From contig NZ_JAELVS010000003.1 in NCBI RefSeq assembly GCF_016427555.1, positions 150,550-214,549 on the forward strand: a DNA stretch of 64,000 nt, read 5' to 3'. Below the pieces are notes generated by a model. It searched no databases, was not told where the DNA came from, and saw only the letters and a list, made by a program, of their open reading frames with translations. Source of the stretch: Marinobacter litoralis (GTDB taxonomy: Bacteria; Pseudomonadota; Gammaproteobacteria; Pseudomonadales; Oleiphilaceae). The translations under genes and the position numbers were made by a program. Every line of letters begins with the position of its first letter. The stretch's first letter is position 1. Shown in pieces: positions 43,723-51,863 of the stretch.

Positions 43723-45657
43723 TTATTGGCTGGCCTGCTCTTCCAGCTCCATCCAGCGCTCGATCACGCCCTCGAGTTGCGTTTCCGCTTCGCTCAAGGC
43801 TTCCAAAGTAGCAGCCACCTCTTCCGGCGCTTTCGAGTAGAAATCTGAAGCAGAGATTTCTTCCTGCAAAGCCGCCACTTGAGCTTCAAGCTGCTCGATT
43901 TTGCCCGGCAATTGCTCGAGCTCAAGCTTGAGTTTGTAACTCAGTTTGGCCGGCTTCGATTTTGTCGGGCGAGCCGCAGCTTCTTCAGGCTTCTTGCTCC
44001 CAGCCTGATTCGCTTCCTTGCCACGCTTATCTTGTTTATCAGGCCGATTCCCTGAGGCCTCCGATGGGAATGTTCCGCCTTGGCGGCGCCAATCACTGTA
44101 TCCGCCTACATATTCCCGCGCCTCGCCAGTGCCATCCAGGAAGATGACGTCCGTCACGACGTTGTCGAGAAATTCGCGGTCGTGACTGATGACCAGCACC
44201 GTACCCTTAAACTCCGACACCTGCTCCTCGAGCAGCTCGAGCGTTTCAACGTCCAGGTCATTGGTTGGCTCATCCAGCACCAGTATGTTGGCGGGCTTGC
44301 TGAATAGCTTTGCCAACAGAAGCCTCGCTCTTTCCCCCCCGGAAAACACACTGACCGGCGAACGCGCCCGCTCCGGGGTAAACAGAAACTCCTGCAAATA
44401 GCCAAGCACGTGCTTACTCTGACCATTAATTTCGATGAATTCACGCCCTTCCGACAGGTTGTCCAGAGCGTTTTTATCGAGATCCAACTCTCCGCGTAAC
44501 TGGTCGAAATACGCAACTTTCAGGTTGGTACCCAACCGTATGCTGCCAGAACTGGGCTCCAACTCGCCTAACAACAACCTTACCAACGTTGTTTTGCCGG
44601 TACCGTTTTCGCCGACCAGACCAATCTTGTCGCCACGCAGAACGGTCAAATCCAAATCCCGGATGACTGGCGGCTGCCCGGGATAAGCGAAGTCTGCATG
44701 TTTTGCTTCGGCCACCAACTTGCCTGAGCGCGCCGCTTCCTCGACAGCAAAAGTGGCGGTACCTCCTCGCACTCGCCTTTGCCGATGCTCTTCCCGCATT
44801 GCCTTCAAGTGACGCACTCGCCCCATATTTCGAGTTCTTCGCGCCTTGATACCCTGACGAATCCAAGCCTCTTCCTGCTTCAGACGTTTATCGAACAGAG
44901 CATTCTGTCGCTCTTCCTCTTCCAACGCCTTTTCCTTGAGCTCGAGGTATTTCTCATAAGTCGCAGAAAAACTGACCAACTGCCCCCGATCCAACTCTAC
45001 AACCCGTGTCGCCATGCGCCGGATAAACGCCCTGTCGTGACTCACAAACAGCATTGCGCCACGGAATTGCCCCAGGGCCTCTTCAAGCCAGGCGATGGCC
45101 GGCACATCCAAGTGGTTGGTTGGCTCATCCAGCAACAGAACATCCGGCTCAGCCACCAACGCTTTCGCCAGCAATACACGGCGCTGCCAACCACCCGAGA
45201 GCGTATTCAAAGCCCGATCCGGCTCTACACCATATTGAGCCAGAATGGTGGTGACCTTCTGATCCAGGCGCCAGCCATCCAAGGCTTCCAGGCGTTCCTG
45301 AACACTCATCATTTTATTCAGACTGTCTTCGTCAGCCTGTTGGGACAGGTGATGAAACTGTGCGAGCAACTCACCGGTTTCCGGGAAGGCCGAGGCCACC
45401 ACCTCGTAGGCTGTGCGCGAATCTTCCGAAGGCAGATTCTGTGGCAACACAGACAATACTGCGCCCTCCTCCAATCGCACCACACCGCTTTCAGGCGTAA
45501 CCTCGCCTTTGACGATTTTGAGCAGCGTTGATTTCCCCTCGCCGTTACGACCAAGCAAACAGACCCGCTCGCCCGGTTCGATAATCAATGACGCACCGTC
45601 TAACAATGGATGCATACCGAACGACAGGGAGATTTTATCAAGGGTTAACAAAGGCAC
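43723..45657 (-). CDS. uup: ABC-F ATPase Uup
   Basis: ABC-F proteins carry two ATPase domains in one chain and no membrane part; Uup acts on ribosomes or DNA-repair intermediates. The first cassette has LLGRNGEGKSTLLKIV and LSGGWQRRVLLAKAL, the second GLVGENGTGKTTLVRLLLG and FSGGERARLLLAKL; the linker has the basic RRTRNMGRVRHLKAMREEHR. The C-terminal 100 residues form a charged linker and coiled coil (LELEQLPGKIEQLEAQVAAL), typical of Uup. The start is GTG 45657 (MPLLTLDKISLSFG), 11 bases after AGGAG; upstream GTG 45669 would overlap the ribosome site. Confidence 0.93.
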   Translation of the reverse strand: MPLLTLDKISLSFGMHPLLDGASLIIEPGERVCLLGRNGEGKSTLLKIVKGEVTPESGVVRLEEGAVLSVLPQNLPSEDSRTAYEVVASAFPETGELLAQFHHLSQQADEDSLNKMMSVQERLEALDGWRLDQKVTTILAQYGVEPDRALNTLSGGWQRRVLLAKALVAEPDVLLLDEPTNHLDVPAIAWLEEALGQFRGAMLFVSHDRAFIRRMATRVVELDRGQLVSFSATYEKYLELKEKALEEEERQNALFDKRLKQEEAWIRQGIKARRTRNMGRVRHLKAMREEHRQRRVRGGTATFAVEEAARSGKLVAEAKHADFAYPGQPPVIRDLDLTVLRGDKIGLVGENGTGKTTLVRLLLGELEPSSGSIRLGTNLKVAYFDQLRGELDLDKNALDNLSEGREFIEINGQSKHVLGYLQEFLFTPERARSPVSVFSGGERARLLLAKLFSKPANILVLDEPTNDLDVETLELLEEQVSEFKGTVLVISHDREFLDNVVTDVIFLDGTGEAREYVGGYSDWRRQGGTFPSEASGNRPDKQDKRGKEANQAGSKKPEEAAARPTKSKPAKLSYKLKLELEQLPGKIEQLEAQVAALQEEISASDFYSKAPEEVAATLEALSEAETQLEGVIERWMELEEQASQ

Positions 45658-45662
45658 GGCTA

Positions 45663-46460
45663 TCAACACTCCTGCTCAACAATAGAAACGGAATCCCCTA
45701 CTGAAATTCTGCCAACCCCCTCGTGCACAGCGTTTTGGCCGAAGATCACGCCGTCTTCGGTTTTTCGGTAGTGCGACAGGGTCTTGAGTGGTTCCGTATT
45801 GGAATCTTTCTGGCCTGTATCCGGGTCCACGGTGGTCAACACGCACCGCGAACACGGCTTAACAACACGAAAACGAACATCACCAACGGTTAGCGAACGC
45901 CAGGAATCTTCATTCCAGGGGGCAGCGCCAGAAATCACAATATTCGGCCGAAACCGACGAATATCGACCGCTTGTGCAAGGCGGCCATTTAACTCATCCA
46001 GCGATGCGGCATTCGCCAAAAGGAAAGGAAAACCATCCGCAAAGCCGACTCGACGAACCTCGGCAACCCGTTCCGGATCCACTCTGCGAAACGTTGAATC
46101 CGGCATGTACACCATCCGTAACGGCTCGCCACAAAACCTGCTCAACGCATCATTGACATCTTGCTGGGCTTCGCTGGCAAGCACCTGATCGCGCCATACC
46201 GTTACTTGCTGCTGCTCAGAGGTCGCCACCAAGGCGAACTCACCCTGCTCCGGAATGCTGATACTCACCACACCGGCATTCAGCCTGACCCCAATCAATG
46301 CCAATCGCGGCAATCGCCTTTGAGTCACAAACTTCCCGAGCTTATCAACGATCATCCACCGGCGATCTCCGGAAGGACCAAAATCATCCAATTCGAGATT
46401 TGGGACCGCAATACCTGCGAGCGATTTTACCGGGTAAATAAAGAGGGATAACACGTTCAT
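45663..46460 (-). CDS. MOSC-domain protein (YcbX-like, without ferredoxin domain)
   Basis: The 265-residue product has the MOSC N-terminal beta-barrel (LSLFIYPVKSLAGIAV, RRWMIVDKLGKFVTQRRLP) and the MOSC domain with the molybdenum cofactor-binding region RPNIVISGAAPWNED and VKPCSRCVLTTVDPDTG; the Cys in KPCSRC is the likely Mo ligand. E. coli YcbX has an extra C-terminal ferredoxin domain that is missing here. YcbX reduces N-hydroxylated base analogues. The open frame continues to 46643 through the tRNA-Gly terminator and into the tRNA, so the ATG at 46460 is used. It ends 6 bases before the uup start. Confidence 0.9.
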   Translation of the reverse strand: MNVLSLFIYPVKSLAGIAVPNLELDDFGPSGDRRWMIVDKLGKFVTQRRLPRLALIGVRLNAGVVSISIPEQGEFALVATSEQQQVTVWRDQVLASEAQQDVNDALSRFCGEPLRMVYMPDSTFRRVDPERVAEVRRVGFADGFPFLLANAASLDELNGRLAQAVDIRRFRPNIVISGAAPWNEDSWRSLTVGDVRFRVVKPCSRCVLTTVDPDTGQKDSNTEPLKTLSHYRKTEDGVIFGQNAVHEGVGRISVGDSVSIVEQEC

Positions 46461-46562
46461 AGAGAAAACCTGAGACACGCGGTTACGAAAGTAAGACGAC
46501 AGAGTATAACCGAGGCCGATAGCTAAAACAGAAGGGAGGCAGAATGCCGGGAACAAATAGCA

Positions 46563-46590
46563 AAAAACCCGACACAAAGGTCGGGTTTTT
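46563..46590 (-). terminator. Intrinsic terminator after tRNA-Gly
   Basis: AAAAACCCGAC-ACAAAG-GTCGGGTTTTT is an 11-bp perfect stem; the minus strand ends in TTTTTT. It starts 9 bases past the tRNA 3' end. Confidence 0.92.
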
Positions 46591-46598
46591 CTAAATTC

Positions 46599-46674
46599 TG
46601 GAGCGGGAAACGAGATTCGAACTCGCGACCCCAACCTTGGCAAGGTTGTGCTCTACCAACTGAGCTATTCCCGC
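46599..46674 (-). tRNA. tRNA-Gly (anticodon GCC)
   Basis: On the minus strand GCGGGAATAGCTCAGTTGGT starts a 76-base cloverleaf: 7-bp acceptor stem (GCGGGAA/TTCCCGC), D-loop, anticodon loop with GCC, T-arm with GTTCGAATC, and an encoded CCA end. It has its own promoter and terminator. Confidence 0.97.
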
Positions 46675-46711
46675 TTTTCGGCTGTGAGGCATTGCCTCTC
46701 AACGGCTGCGT

Positions 46712-46739
46712 ATTCTACTGATCCCGGCCCGGCCGTCAA
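46712..46739 (-). promoter_or_regulatory. Sigma-70 promoter of tRNA-Gly
   Basis: On the minus strand TTGACG (46739-46734), a 16-base spacer and TAGAAT (46717-46712) lie about 38 bases before the tRNA 5' end. Both elements match at 5 of 6. Confidence 0.8.
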
Positions 46740-46834
46740 CCGTTTTTTATCACTTTTTTTCAAAAAAACCAGATCGCTCAAATATCAATCTACCATCATG
46801 CCCAGCCGTGCCACTTTCCTGCCCCAGCTTAATA

Positions 46835-47437
46835 CTATTGCCCATACCGGGAACCGCTACGCAAATACACCTCCTCCGACTCTGTCGAAACCCGCCCCAG
46901 TGCCCGGTTGCGGTGAGGGAATCTGCCAAAGTTCCGAATTACCTCTCGGTGATCTTCTGCAGACTGCACAAAGCTCTCAAGAAATTCCCCAAGTAAGCCA
47001 GACTCCGTCGCCGCCAATTGGCGATAACACTGCACCGACAACTCCTGGTCATCCAGCTGCTCAGAGTGCTGCAACGGCATATACACAAACGCTCGCATCA
47101 CTGAGGGCAGCGCCACATCAAAACCGCGCCGCATGGCTTCCTTGCAACGCTCTCTGGCGAGCCGGTCGTGCTCAAAGGCAAGGGAGGTGCCCCGGTATAT
47201 GTTACGGGTGAACTGATCCAGCAAAATAATTTCCGCCAATGATCCACCAGCCTGAGCTCTCCAGTTTTCTAACCCCTGCTCTGATGCAAACACGACCAGT
47301 GACATGAAACGCCGCCTTATTTCCCGATCAAAAGAACGGTCTGATCGGAACCAACGATTCCGATGAAACGTATCCGGCAGCCCCTGCTCATCTAATTCGC
47401 CAAACCAGAAGTCCAAAAGCTCTTTCCAATCGAACAT
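46835..47437 (-). CDS. DUF924-family protein
   Basis: The 200-residue product fits the DUF924 family: LLDFWFGELDEQGLPDTFH near the start, RWFRSDRSFDREIRRRF, and the signature LAEIILLDQFTRNIYRGT, followed by AFVYMPLQHSEQLDDQ and GRFPHRNRALGRVSTE. It is helical and probably cytoplasmic; the function of the family is not established. The frame extends to 47509, but ATG 47437 has AGGGAG seven bases upstream and matches the family start. It is divergent from the CbiX-like gene with a 54-bp gap. Confidence 0.9.
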   Translation of the reverse strand: MFDWKELLDFWFGELDEQGLPDTFHRNRWFRSDRSFDREIRRRFMSLVVFASEQGLENWRAQAGGSLAEIILLDQFTRNIYRGTSLAFEHDRLARERCKEAMRRGFDVALPSVMRAFVYMPLQHSEQLDDQELSVQCYRQLAATESGLLGEFLESFVQSAEDHREVIRNFGRFPHRNRALGRVSTESEEVYLRSGSRYGQ

Positions 47438-47491
47438 TACCCAACTCCCTGATACATTAACCATAGACTGATAAATCATTCTGGAGATGCT

Positions 47492-47869
47492 ATGACCAGT
47501 GCGCACCATATCATTTTGCTAGCCCATGGCAGCAGCGACAGTCGCTGGTGCGAAACCTTCGAGAAACTTGCTGAACCCACACTACACTCTATAGACAACT
47601 CTTCCATTGCTTATATGGAGCTCGCCGAACCCTCTATGGAAACGATTGTTGAACAGGCGAAAGCGCAAGGCGCGAACCAGTTTACCGTGGTTCCCTTGTT
47701 TCTTGCCGCCGGCCGACATTTGCGCAAGGACGTACCGGCAATGATCAAGACCATCTCTGAAGAGCATTCGGTGACGATGCGCTTGGCAGATCCAATTGGC
47801 TACAACCCGCAACTCGGGCTAGCGATCAGGGATGTCGTGCAGGAAGAGCTGGCGAAACCGGCAGATTAA
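47492..47869 (+). CDS. CbiX/SirB-like short chelatase-family protein
   Basis: This 125-residue protein corresponds to the short single-domain CbiX type. It has HIILLAHGSSDSRW at the N-terminus, with the metal-binding His, and the partner region VVPLFLAAGRHLRKDVP with a second His. Such proteins insert cobalt or iron into sirohydrochlorin or a related tetrapyrrole and usually work as dimers. No siroheme or cobalamin genes are close, so the substrate is open. It precedes the epimerase gene by 36 bases and may share its transcript. Confidence 0.85.
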   Translation: MTSAHHIILLAHGSSDSRWCETFEKLAEPTLHSIDNSSIAYMELAEPSMETIVEQAKAQGANQFTVVPLFLAAGRHLRKDVPAMIKTISEEHSVTMRLADPIGYNPQLGLAIRDVVQEELAKPAD

Positions 47870-47905
47870 ACGCGCCAGCAATTAACAGAAAATCGGGAGG
47901 TCAGC

Positions 47906-48811
47906 ATGTCAAAGAAAATCTTGATCACCGGAGGCACGGGATTTATCGGCAGGGAGCTATGCAAACACCTGCTAAAAGCTGGGCATACCGTCACGGTTCT
48001 GAGCCGGCAAAAGCCCGCAACAGTGAAAGCAATCTGCGGCAAAGTGGAGCCAGTGGCTGACCTCAATCTGCTAAAAGCTCACCCCGGGTTCGATGCTGTT
48101 TTTAATCTGGCTGGGGAAGGCATTGCAGATAAACGCTGGTCACAGGAACGAAAAGCCAGCCTGTTGGATAGCCGTGTCGCACTCACCCTCTCACTTGTAT
48201 CCATCATCAGGTCTTGGGAAAAATTACCCGAAGTGTTGATTTCAGGCTCGGCTGTCGGCTTTTATGGAGATCAACAAGGACACCTTGTAACCGAAGACAC
48301 AGCACCAAACCCCGAATTTACCCATAAACTCTGCTCTGAATGGGAAGACGCAGCACTTTCTCTACAAGCGGACGGTGTCAGGGTATGCCTTTCGCGCACC
48401 GGGCTCGTGGTCGGCCAAGACGGAGGCTTTCTTGAACGAATGATCCTGCCATTCAAGCTGGGCCTGGGGGGCAAACTGGGCAACGGGCAACAATATATGC
48501 CCTGGGTACACCGTGACGATGTTGTGGCCGGCCTGATCTGGATGTTCGAGAACCAGCTTCCTCATGGGCCCTACAACATGGTTAGCCCAAACCCGGTCAC
48601 CAACGAGGAATTCACACGCACCCTTGCAAGAGTGTTAAAGCGCCCGGCCATCTTGCCTGCACCAGCAGCCATGCTAAAACTGGCTCTGGGTGAAATGGCC
48701 GGCTTACTTCTCACCGGACAGAAGGCAGTGCCAACACGACTGCAAACGGAAGGTTTCGAGTTCAGCTACCCACATTTAGAGCCGGCTTTAAGGGACAGCG
48801 TAAAAAAATAA
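47906..48811 (+). CDS. TIGR01777/YfcH-like NAD(P)-dependent epimerase
   Basis: The 301-residue protein is an extended short-chain dehydrogenase with the N-terminal ILITGGTGFIGRELCKHLLK Rossmann motif, FNLAGEGIADKRW and the YfcH family sequence ISGSAVGFYGDQ. The C-terminal DUF1731-type end is present (ALGEMAGLLLTGQKAVPTRL). Family members have unknown substrates; cell division inhibitor labels in databases are not experimentally supported as far as I know. GGGAGGTCAGC precedes the ATG. Confidence 0.9.
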   Translation: MSKKILITGGTGFIGRELCKHLLKAGHTVTVLSRQKPATVKAICGKVEPVADLNLLKAHPGFDAVFNLAGEGIADKRWSQERKASLLDSRVALTLSLVSIIRSWEKLPEVLISGSAVGFYGDQQGHLVTEDTAPNPEFTHKLCSEWEDAALSLQADGVRVCLSRTGLVVGQDGGFLERMILPFKLGLGGKLGNGQQYMPWVHRDDVVAGLIWMFENQLPHGPYNMVSPNPVTNEEFTRTLARVLKRPAILPAPAAMLKLALGEMAGLLLTGQKAVPTRLQTEGFEFSYPHLEPALRDSVKK

Positions 48812-48831
48812 AACTTTTTTGAAAATAATCG

Positions 48832-48860
48832 TTGACACCCCCGCCATCGATACTTAATAT
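48832..48860 (+). promoter_or_regulatory. Sigma-70 promoter of tRNA-Glu
   Basis: TTGACA (48832-48837), a 17-base spacer and TAATAT (48855-48860) lie 38 bases before the tRNA. The -35 is perfect and the spacing optimal. Confidence 0.8.
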
Positions 48861-48898
48861 ACGCGCCATCTCGACGAGGCAAGTCAAGAAAACGTTGC

Positions 48899-48974
48899 GT
48901 CCCCTTCGTCTAGTGGCCTAGGACTCCGCCCTTTCACGGCGGCAACAGGGGTTCGAACCCCCTAGGGGACGCCA
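48899..48974 (+). tRNA. tRNA-Glu (anticodon TTC)
   Basis: GTCCCCTTCGTCTAGTGGCC starts a 76-base cloverleaf with acceptor stem GTCCCCT/AGGGGAC, anticodon loop CTTTCAC (anticodon TTC), T-arm GGTTCGAACC and an encoded CCA. The T-rich ATTTTTTCTTCT after it may end transcription. Confidence 0.98.
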
Positions 48975-48984
48975 ATTTTTTCTT

Positions 48985-49140
48985 CTAAGACAAGCCTATC
49001 TGGCTCCGGCCAACCTCTACTTTCGCTTTCTTGTCGTGTCGCTTCTGATCTTTAACGATGAAGATCGCAACACCGACAAAAAAGCCGATCATCAGCAACA
49101 CCGTTGCAATTCCCGCAAACACGACCACGTCCATAAACAT
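48985..49140 (-). CDS. ccoM: Small membrane protein, probable cbb3 oxidase subunit CcoM
   Basis: This 51-residue ORF begins MFMDVVVFAGIATVLLMIGF and has a single membrane helix (about residues 6-29, ending AIFIVKD) followed by a basic tail. This resembles CcoM, the small single-helix subunit of cbb3-type cytochrome oxidase described in Pseudomonas stutzeri, which begins with a similar MF-D-VV-AG pattern and is encoded away from the cco operon. GGGGGT lies five bases before the ATG. A perfect ANR/FNR box 71 bp upstream fits expression at low oxygen. The 14 residues after KDQKRHD are longer than I expect for CcoM. Identity is from memory of the family, not a search. Confidence 0.65.
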   Translation of the reverse strand: MFMDVVVFAGIATVLLMIGFFVGVAIFIVKDQKRHDKKAKVEVGRSQIGLS

Positions 49141-49211
49141 AATTACCCCCATCAATACGCAACTGCTTCAAATGAATTAAGCTCAGCTTACGCACTGCGA
49201 AGATTTGAGTA

Positions 49212-49225
49212 TTGATCTGCATCAA
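49212..49225. promoter_or_regulatory. ANR/FNR box
   Basis: TTGATCTGCATCAA is a perfect TTGAT-N4-ATCAA palindrome. For the minus-strand ccoM-like gene it would sit near -41.5 if transcription begins near 49177, with TAAGCT (49190-49185) as -10, the class II FNR arrangement. It could also act on the divergent GGDEF-EAL gene, 155 bases away. Confidence 0.75.
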
Positions 49226-49380
49226 CTAAGCATCGTTGTCAGGCCTGACCGCCAAAGCTGAGAAGTACACCTCCCTTTTGCCATTCCCAAGACGCAAATC
49301 CTAAGCATTTGAAAAAAACTGCTGCTATAGTCAGTTTTTAACGACTTGCTTACATTTTCAAACTAGGGATTGCCAAGGAT

Positions 49381-51843
49381 ATGGCGGCTCAGCTCGGAAC
49401 CACATGCGGTGACCAAACTAATAACATGCCCGATATTTCCAGTCGTTTAAGACGATTCCGACGCACCTCTCCCCTTTCCTTCCGGCTGCTTAGCTGGATA
49501 TTGATCTTTAGCTCGGCTCTTACACTTCTGGCATCCGGCATCCAGATTTACTTTGATTACCGGCAAGACCTGAACGATATCGAAGACAGAATGGATGTGA
49601 TTGAATCGGGGTATGCATCCAGCCTGACGCGAAGCTTATGGTCTCTGGACCAAAAGCTTTTGCAAACCCAGATGGAAGGCATTTTGAGCCTACCCGATAT
49701 ATCCCATCTGCGCTTGCGCATCGAACCCGATTCAGAACTGGTCATGGGCAACATCAACAATGGGTCAAAAACCCTCAGCCACAGCTTCGATCTCAATCAT
49801 CAGGAAGGCGAGCTCTTCCGGCTCGGGCGACTGACCATCACGGCAAGCCTTGACCGCGTGTACGCCGATCTGAAAACAAAGATTGGTGTTACTCTCATTA
49901 CCCAGTTCCTCACCATCTTCGTGGTTTCAATCGTTATCCTGTCTATTTTTCGGCATCTGGTCACCCGCCACCTGGCAGAAATGGCGGAGTACACTCGTGA
50001 CCTGTCCCTCGACGATCTCAGCCACCCGCTACAATTAGATCGCCAGGAACCCGCGAATCATTTCAAAGATGAGCTCGCCATGGTAACGGATGCCATCAAC
50101 CAGATGCGCGAGCGACTGAATGAAGACATCGCTCGCCGCGAACACGACGCCGCAGAAATTCTGAAGTTCTCCGAAGCCATAGATCAAAGTCCTTCGTCGG
50201 TCCTGATTTGCGATAAAGACTGGCATATCGAATACGCTAACCGGAAGTTCCTGCAGCTTACCGGGCACAGCCTGGAAGACATCAGAAATCAGCACCCCTC
50301 CAGCCTTATCAGCCAAAGCATGGAAGAACGTCAAGCCCAACAACTGTGGCAATCAGTCCGCCTGCAGGTTCAACGCGTTGGCGTTTGGCAAGGCGAGGTC
50401 AATAGCGCCCGATCCAATGGTGAACGCTACTGGGAGCAACTGGTGATCACACCGATTAAGGGTGCCAATAGCCAAACCACAGGCTACCTCATACTCGGCG
50501 AAGACATCAGCATTCGAAAACGCTATGAACAACAATTGCTCAGGCAAGCAAACTACGACATTCTCACCGGACTGCCGAACCGAATGCTCGCGCTCGACCG
50601 GTTGAAGCTCGCTATTGCGCAGGCTCGCCGGGACACCACCCAGGTTGGCGTCATGTTTCTTGACCTCGACAATTTCAAACACATTAACGACACACTCGGT
50701 CATGACGCAGGCGACACCCTGCTTGTGGAGGCTGCCCGCAGAGTATCAAGCTGCCTTCGCGGCACCAGCACTGTCGCAAGGCTTGGTGGTGATGAATTTC
50801 TGGTCATACTCCCGGGCCTGACTGAGCAGAACGATGCGGTTCAGGTTGCCCAGCGTATTTTGCTCACATTCTCCGCCCCTTTCATGCTTCATGCCCAGGA
50901 GGTCTTCGTAACGACCAGTATCGGCATCGCCATTTTCCCCAACGATGCCGACACAAGCGGGACGCTGCTCCAGCACGCCGATGCCGCGATGTACGAAGCA
51001 AAGCACCAAGGTAAAAGCTCCTACGCGCTCTTCACTCCGGAAATGACCGAGGTATCTCACGAACGCCTTCACATGGAATCTCACATGCGAAAGGCGTTGG
51101 AACTCAATGAGTTTCAGTTGGTATTTCAACCCATTGTTGAGACCTCATCAGGCAAACTGGTTGCAGCCGAGGCGCTGTTGCGGTGGAACAACCCGTCGCT
51201 TGGCACCGTCATGCCGGACCGCTTCATTCCACTGGCAGAAGAAACTGGCCTGATCATTCCTATCGGAGAGTGGGTAATTCGTGAAGCCTGCAAAGCCGCT
51301 CAGTGCTGGCAAGCATTGACCGGATACGACATTGGAATAGCGGTGAACGTCTCCCCCAGGCAATTCCGGGACCCCGGCTTCACGGATGTGGTTCATAAAG
51401 CCTTGGCAGAAAGCCATCTGAAACCCGAATTGCTTGAACTGGAAATCACCGAACGACTGATTCTGGATAACACCATCGAGACGGCCGACATCCTCCGGCA
51501 CCTGGATACGGCTGGCATTCGGCTGTCGGTGGATGATTTCGGAACCGGTTACTCGGCCTTGAGTTATCTCAAAACCTACCCCTTCGATACACTGAAAATT
51601 GACAAGTCGTTCGTTCAGGACGTTCTTACCGATACCGATGACCTGGCGCTGGTCAGAGCCATAATTAATATGGCGCATAGCTTAGGTCTCGCGGTTATTG
51701 CTGAAGGTGTCGAAGAAGAAGCGCAAACGCACTTCCTGAAATCGGAGCATTGCGATTATTCCCAAGGCTACTTTTACAGTCGCCCCCTGCCTGAGCAAGA
51801 CTTTATTCACTGGCTCGAAAACAATCACCGAGCTCATATATAA
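49381..51843 (+). CDS. Membrane PAS-GGDEF-EAL protein (c-di-GMP enzyme)
   Basis: The 820-residue protein has two membrane helices (about 37-57 and 169-190) flanking a periplasmic sensor region, a HAMP-like linker, a PAS domain (262-380, IDQSPSSVLICDKDWHIEYA), a GGDEF domain (GGDEF at 469-473) and an EAL domain (EALLRW at 597; DDFGTGYSALSYLKTYPFDT then LKIDKSF). Both active-site motifs look intact, so it may make and degrade c-di-GMP; many such pairs have one working activity. The inhibitory I-site is missing (RGTS instead of RxxD). Start ATG 49381 has AAGG very close; ATG 49426 is an alternative. Confidence 0.93.
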   Translation: MAAQLGTTCGDQTNNMPDISSRLRRFRRTSPLSFRLLSWILIFSSALTLLASGIQIYFDYRQDLNDIEDRMDVIESGYASSLTRSLWSLDQKLLQTQMEGILSLPDISHLRLRIEPDSELVMGNINNGSKTLSHSFDLNHQEGELFRLGRLTITASLDRVYADLKTKIGVTLITQFLTIFVVSIVILSIFRHLVTRHLAEMAEYTRDLSLDDLSHPLQLDRQEPANHFKDELAMVTDAINQMRERLNEDIARREHDAAEILKFSEAIDQSPSSVLICDKDWHIEYANRKFLQLTGHSLEDIRNQHPSSLISQSMEERQAQQLWQSVRLQVQRVGVWQGEVNSARSNGERYWEQLVITPIKGANSQTTGYLILGEDISIRKRYEQQLLRQANYDILTGLPNRMLALDRLKLAIAQARRDTTQVGVMFLDLDNFKHINDTLGHDAGDTLLVEAARRVSSCLRGTSTVARLGGDEFLVILPGLTEQNDAVQVAQRILLTFSAPFMLHAQEVFVTTSIGIAIFPNDADTSGTLLQHADAAMYEAKHQGKSSYALFTPEMTEVSHERLHMESHMRKALELNEFQLVFQPIVETSSGKLVAAEALLRWNNPSLGTVMPDRFIPLAEETGLIIPIGEWVIREACKAAQCWQALTGYDIGIAVNVSPRQFRDPGFTDVVHKALAESHLKPELLELEITERLILDNTIETADILRHLDTAGIRLSVDDFGTGYSALSYLKTYPFDTLKIDKSFVQDVLTDTDDLALVRAIINMAHSLGLAVIAEGVEEEAQTHFLKSEHCDYSQGYFYSRPLPEQDFIHWLENNHRAHI

Positions 51844-51863
51844 GCACCAAAACGGCATTATCC

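Noticed and set aside
46461..46643. N-terminal extension of the MOSC protein
   Set aside because: The extra frame reads through the tRNA-Gly terminator and into the tRNA gene itself.
46648..47211. 187-codon plus-strand open frame over the tRNA-Gly promoter and the DUF924 gene
   Set aside because: It is Pro/Ser-rich shadow sequence opposite a recognisable DUF924 protein.
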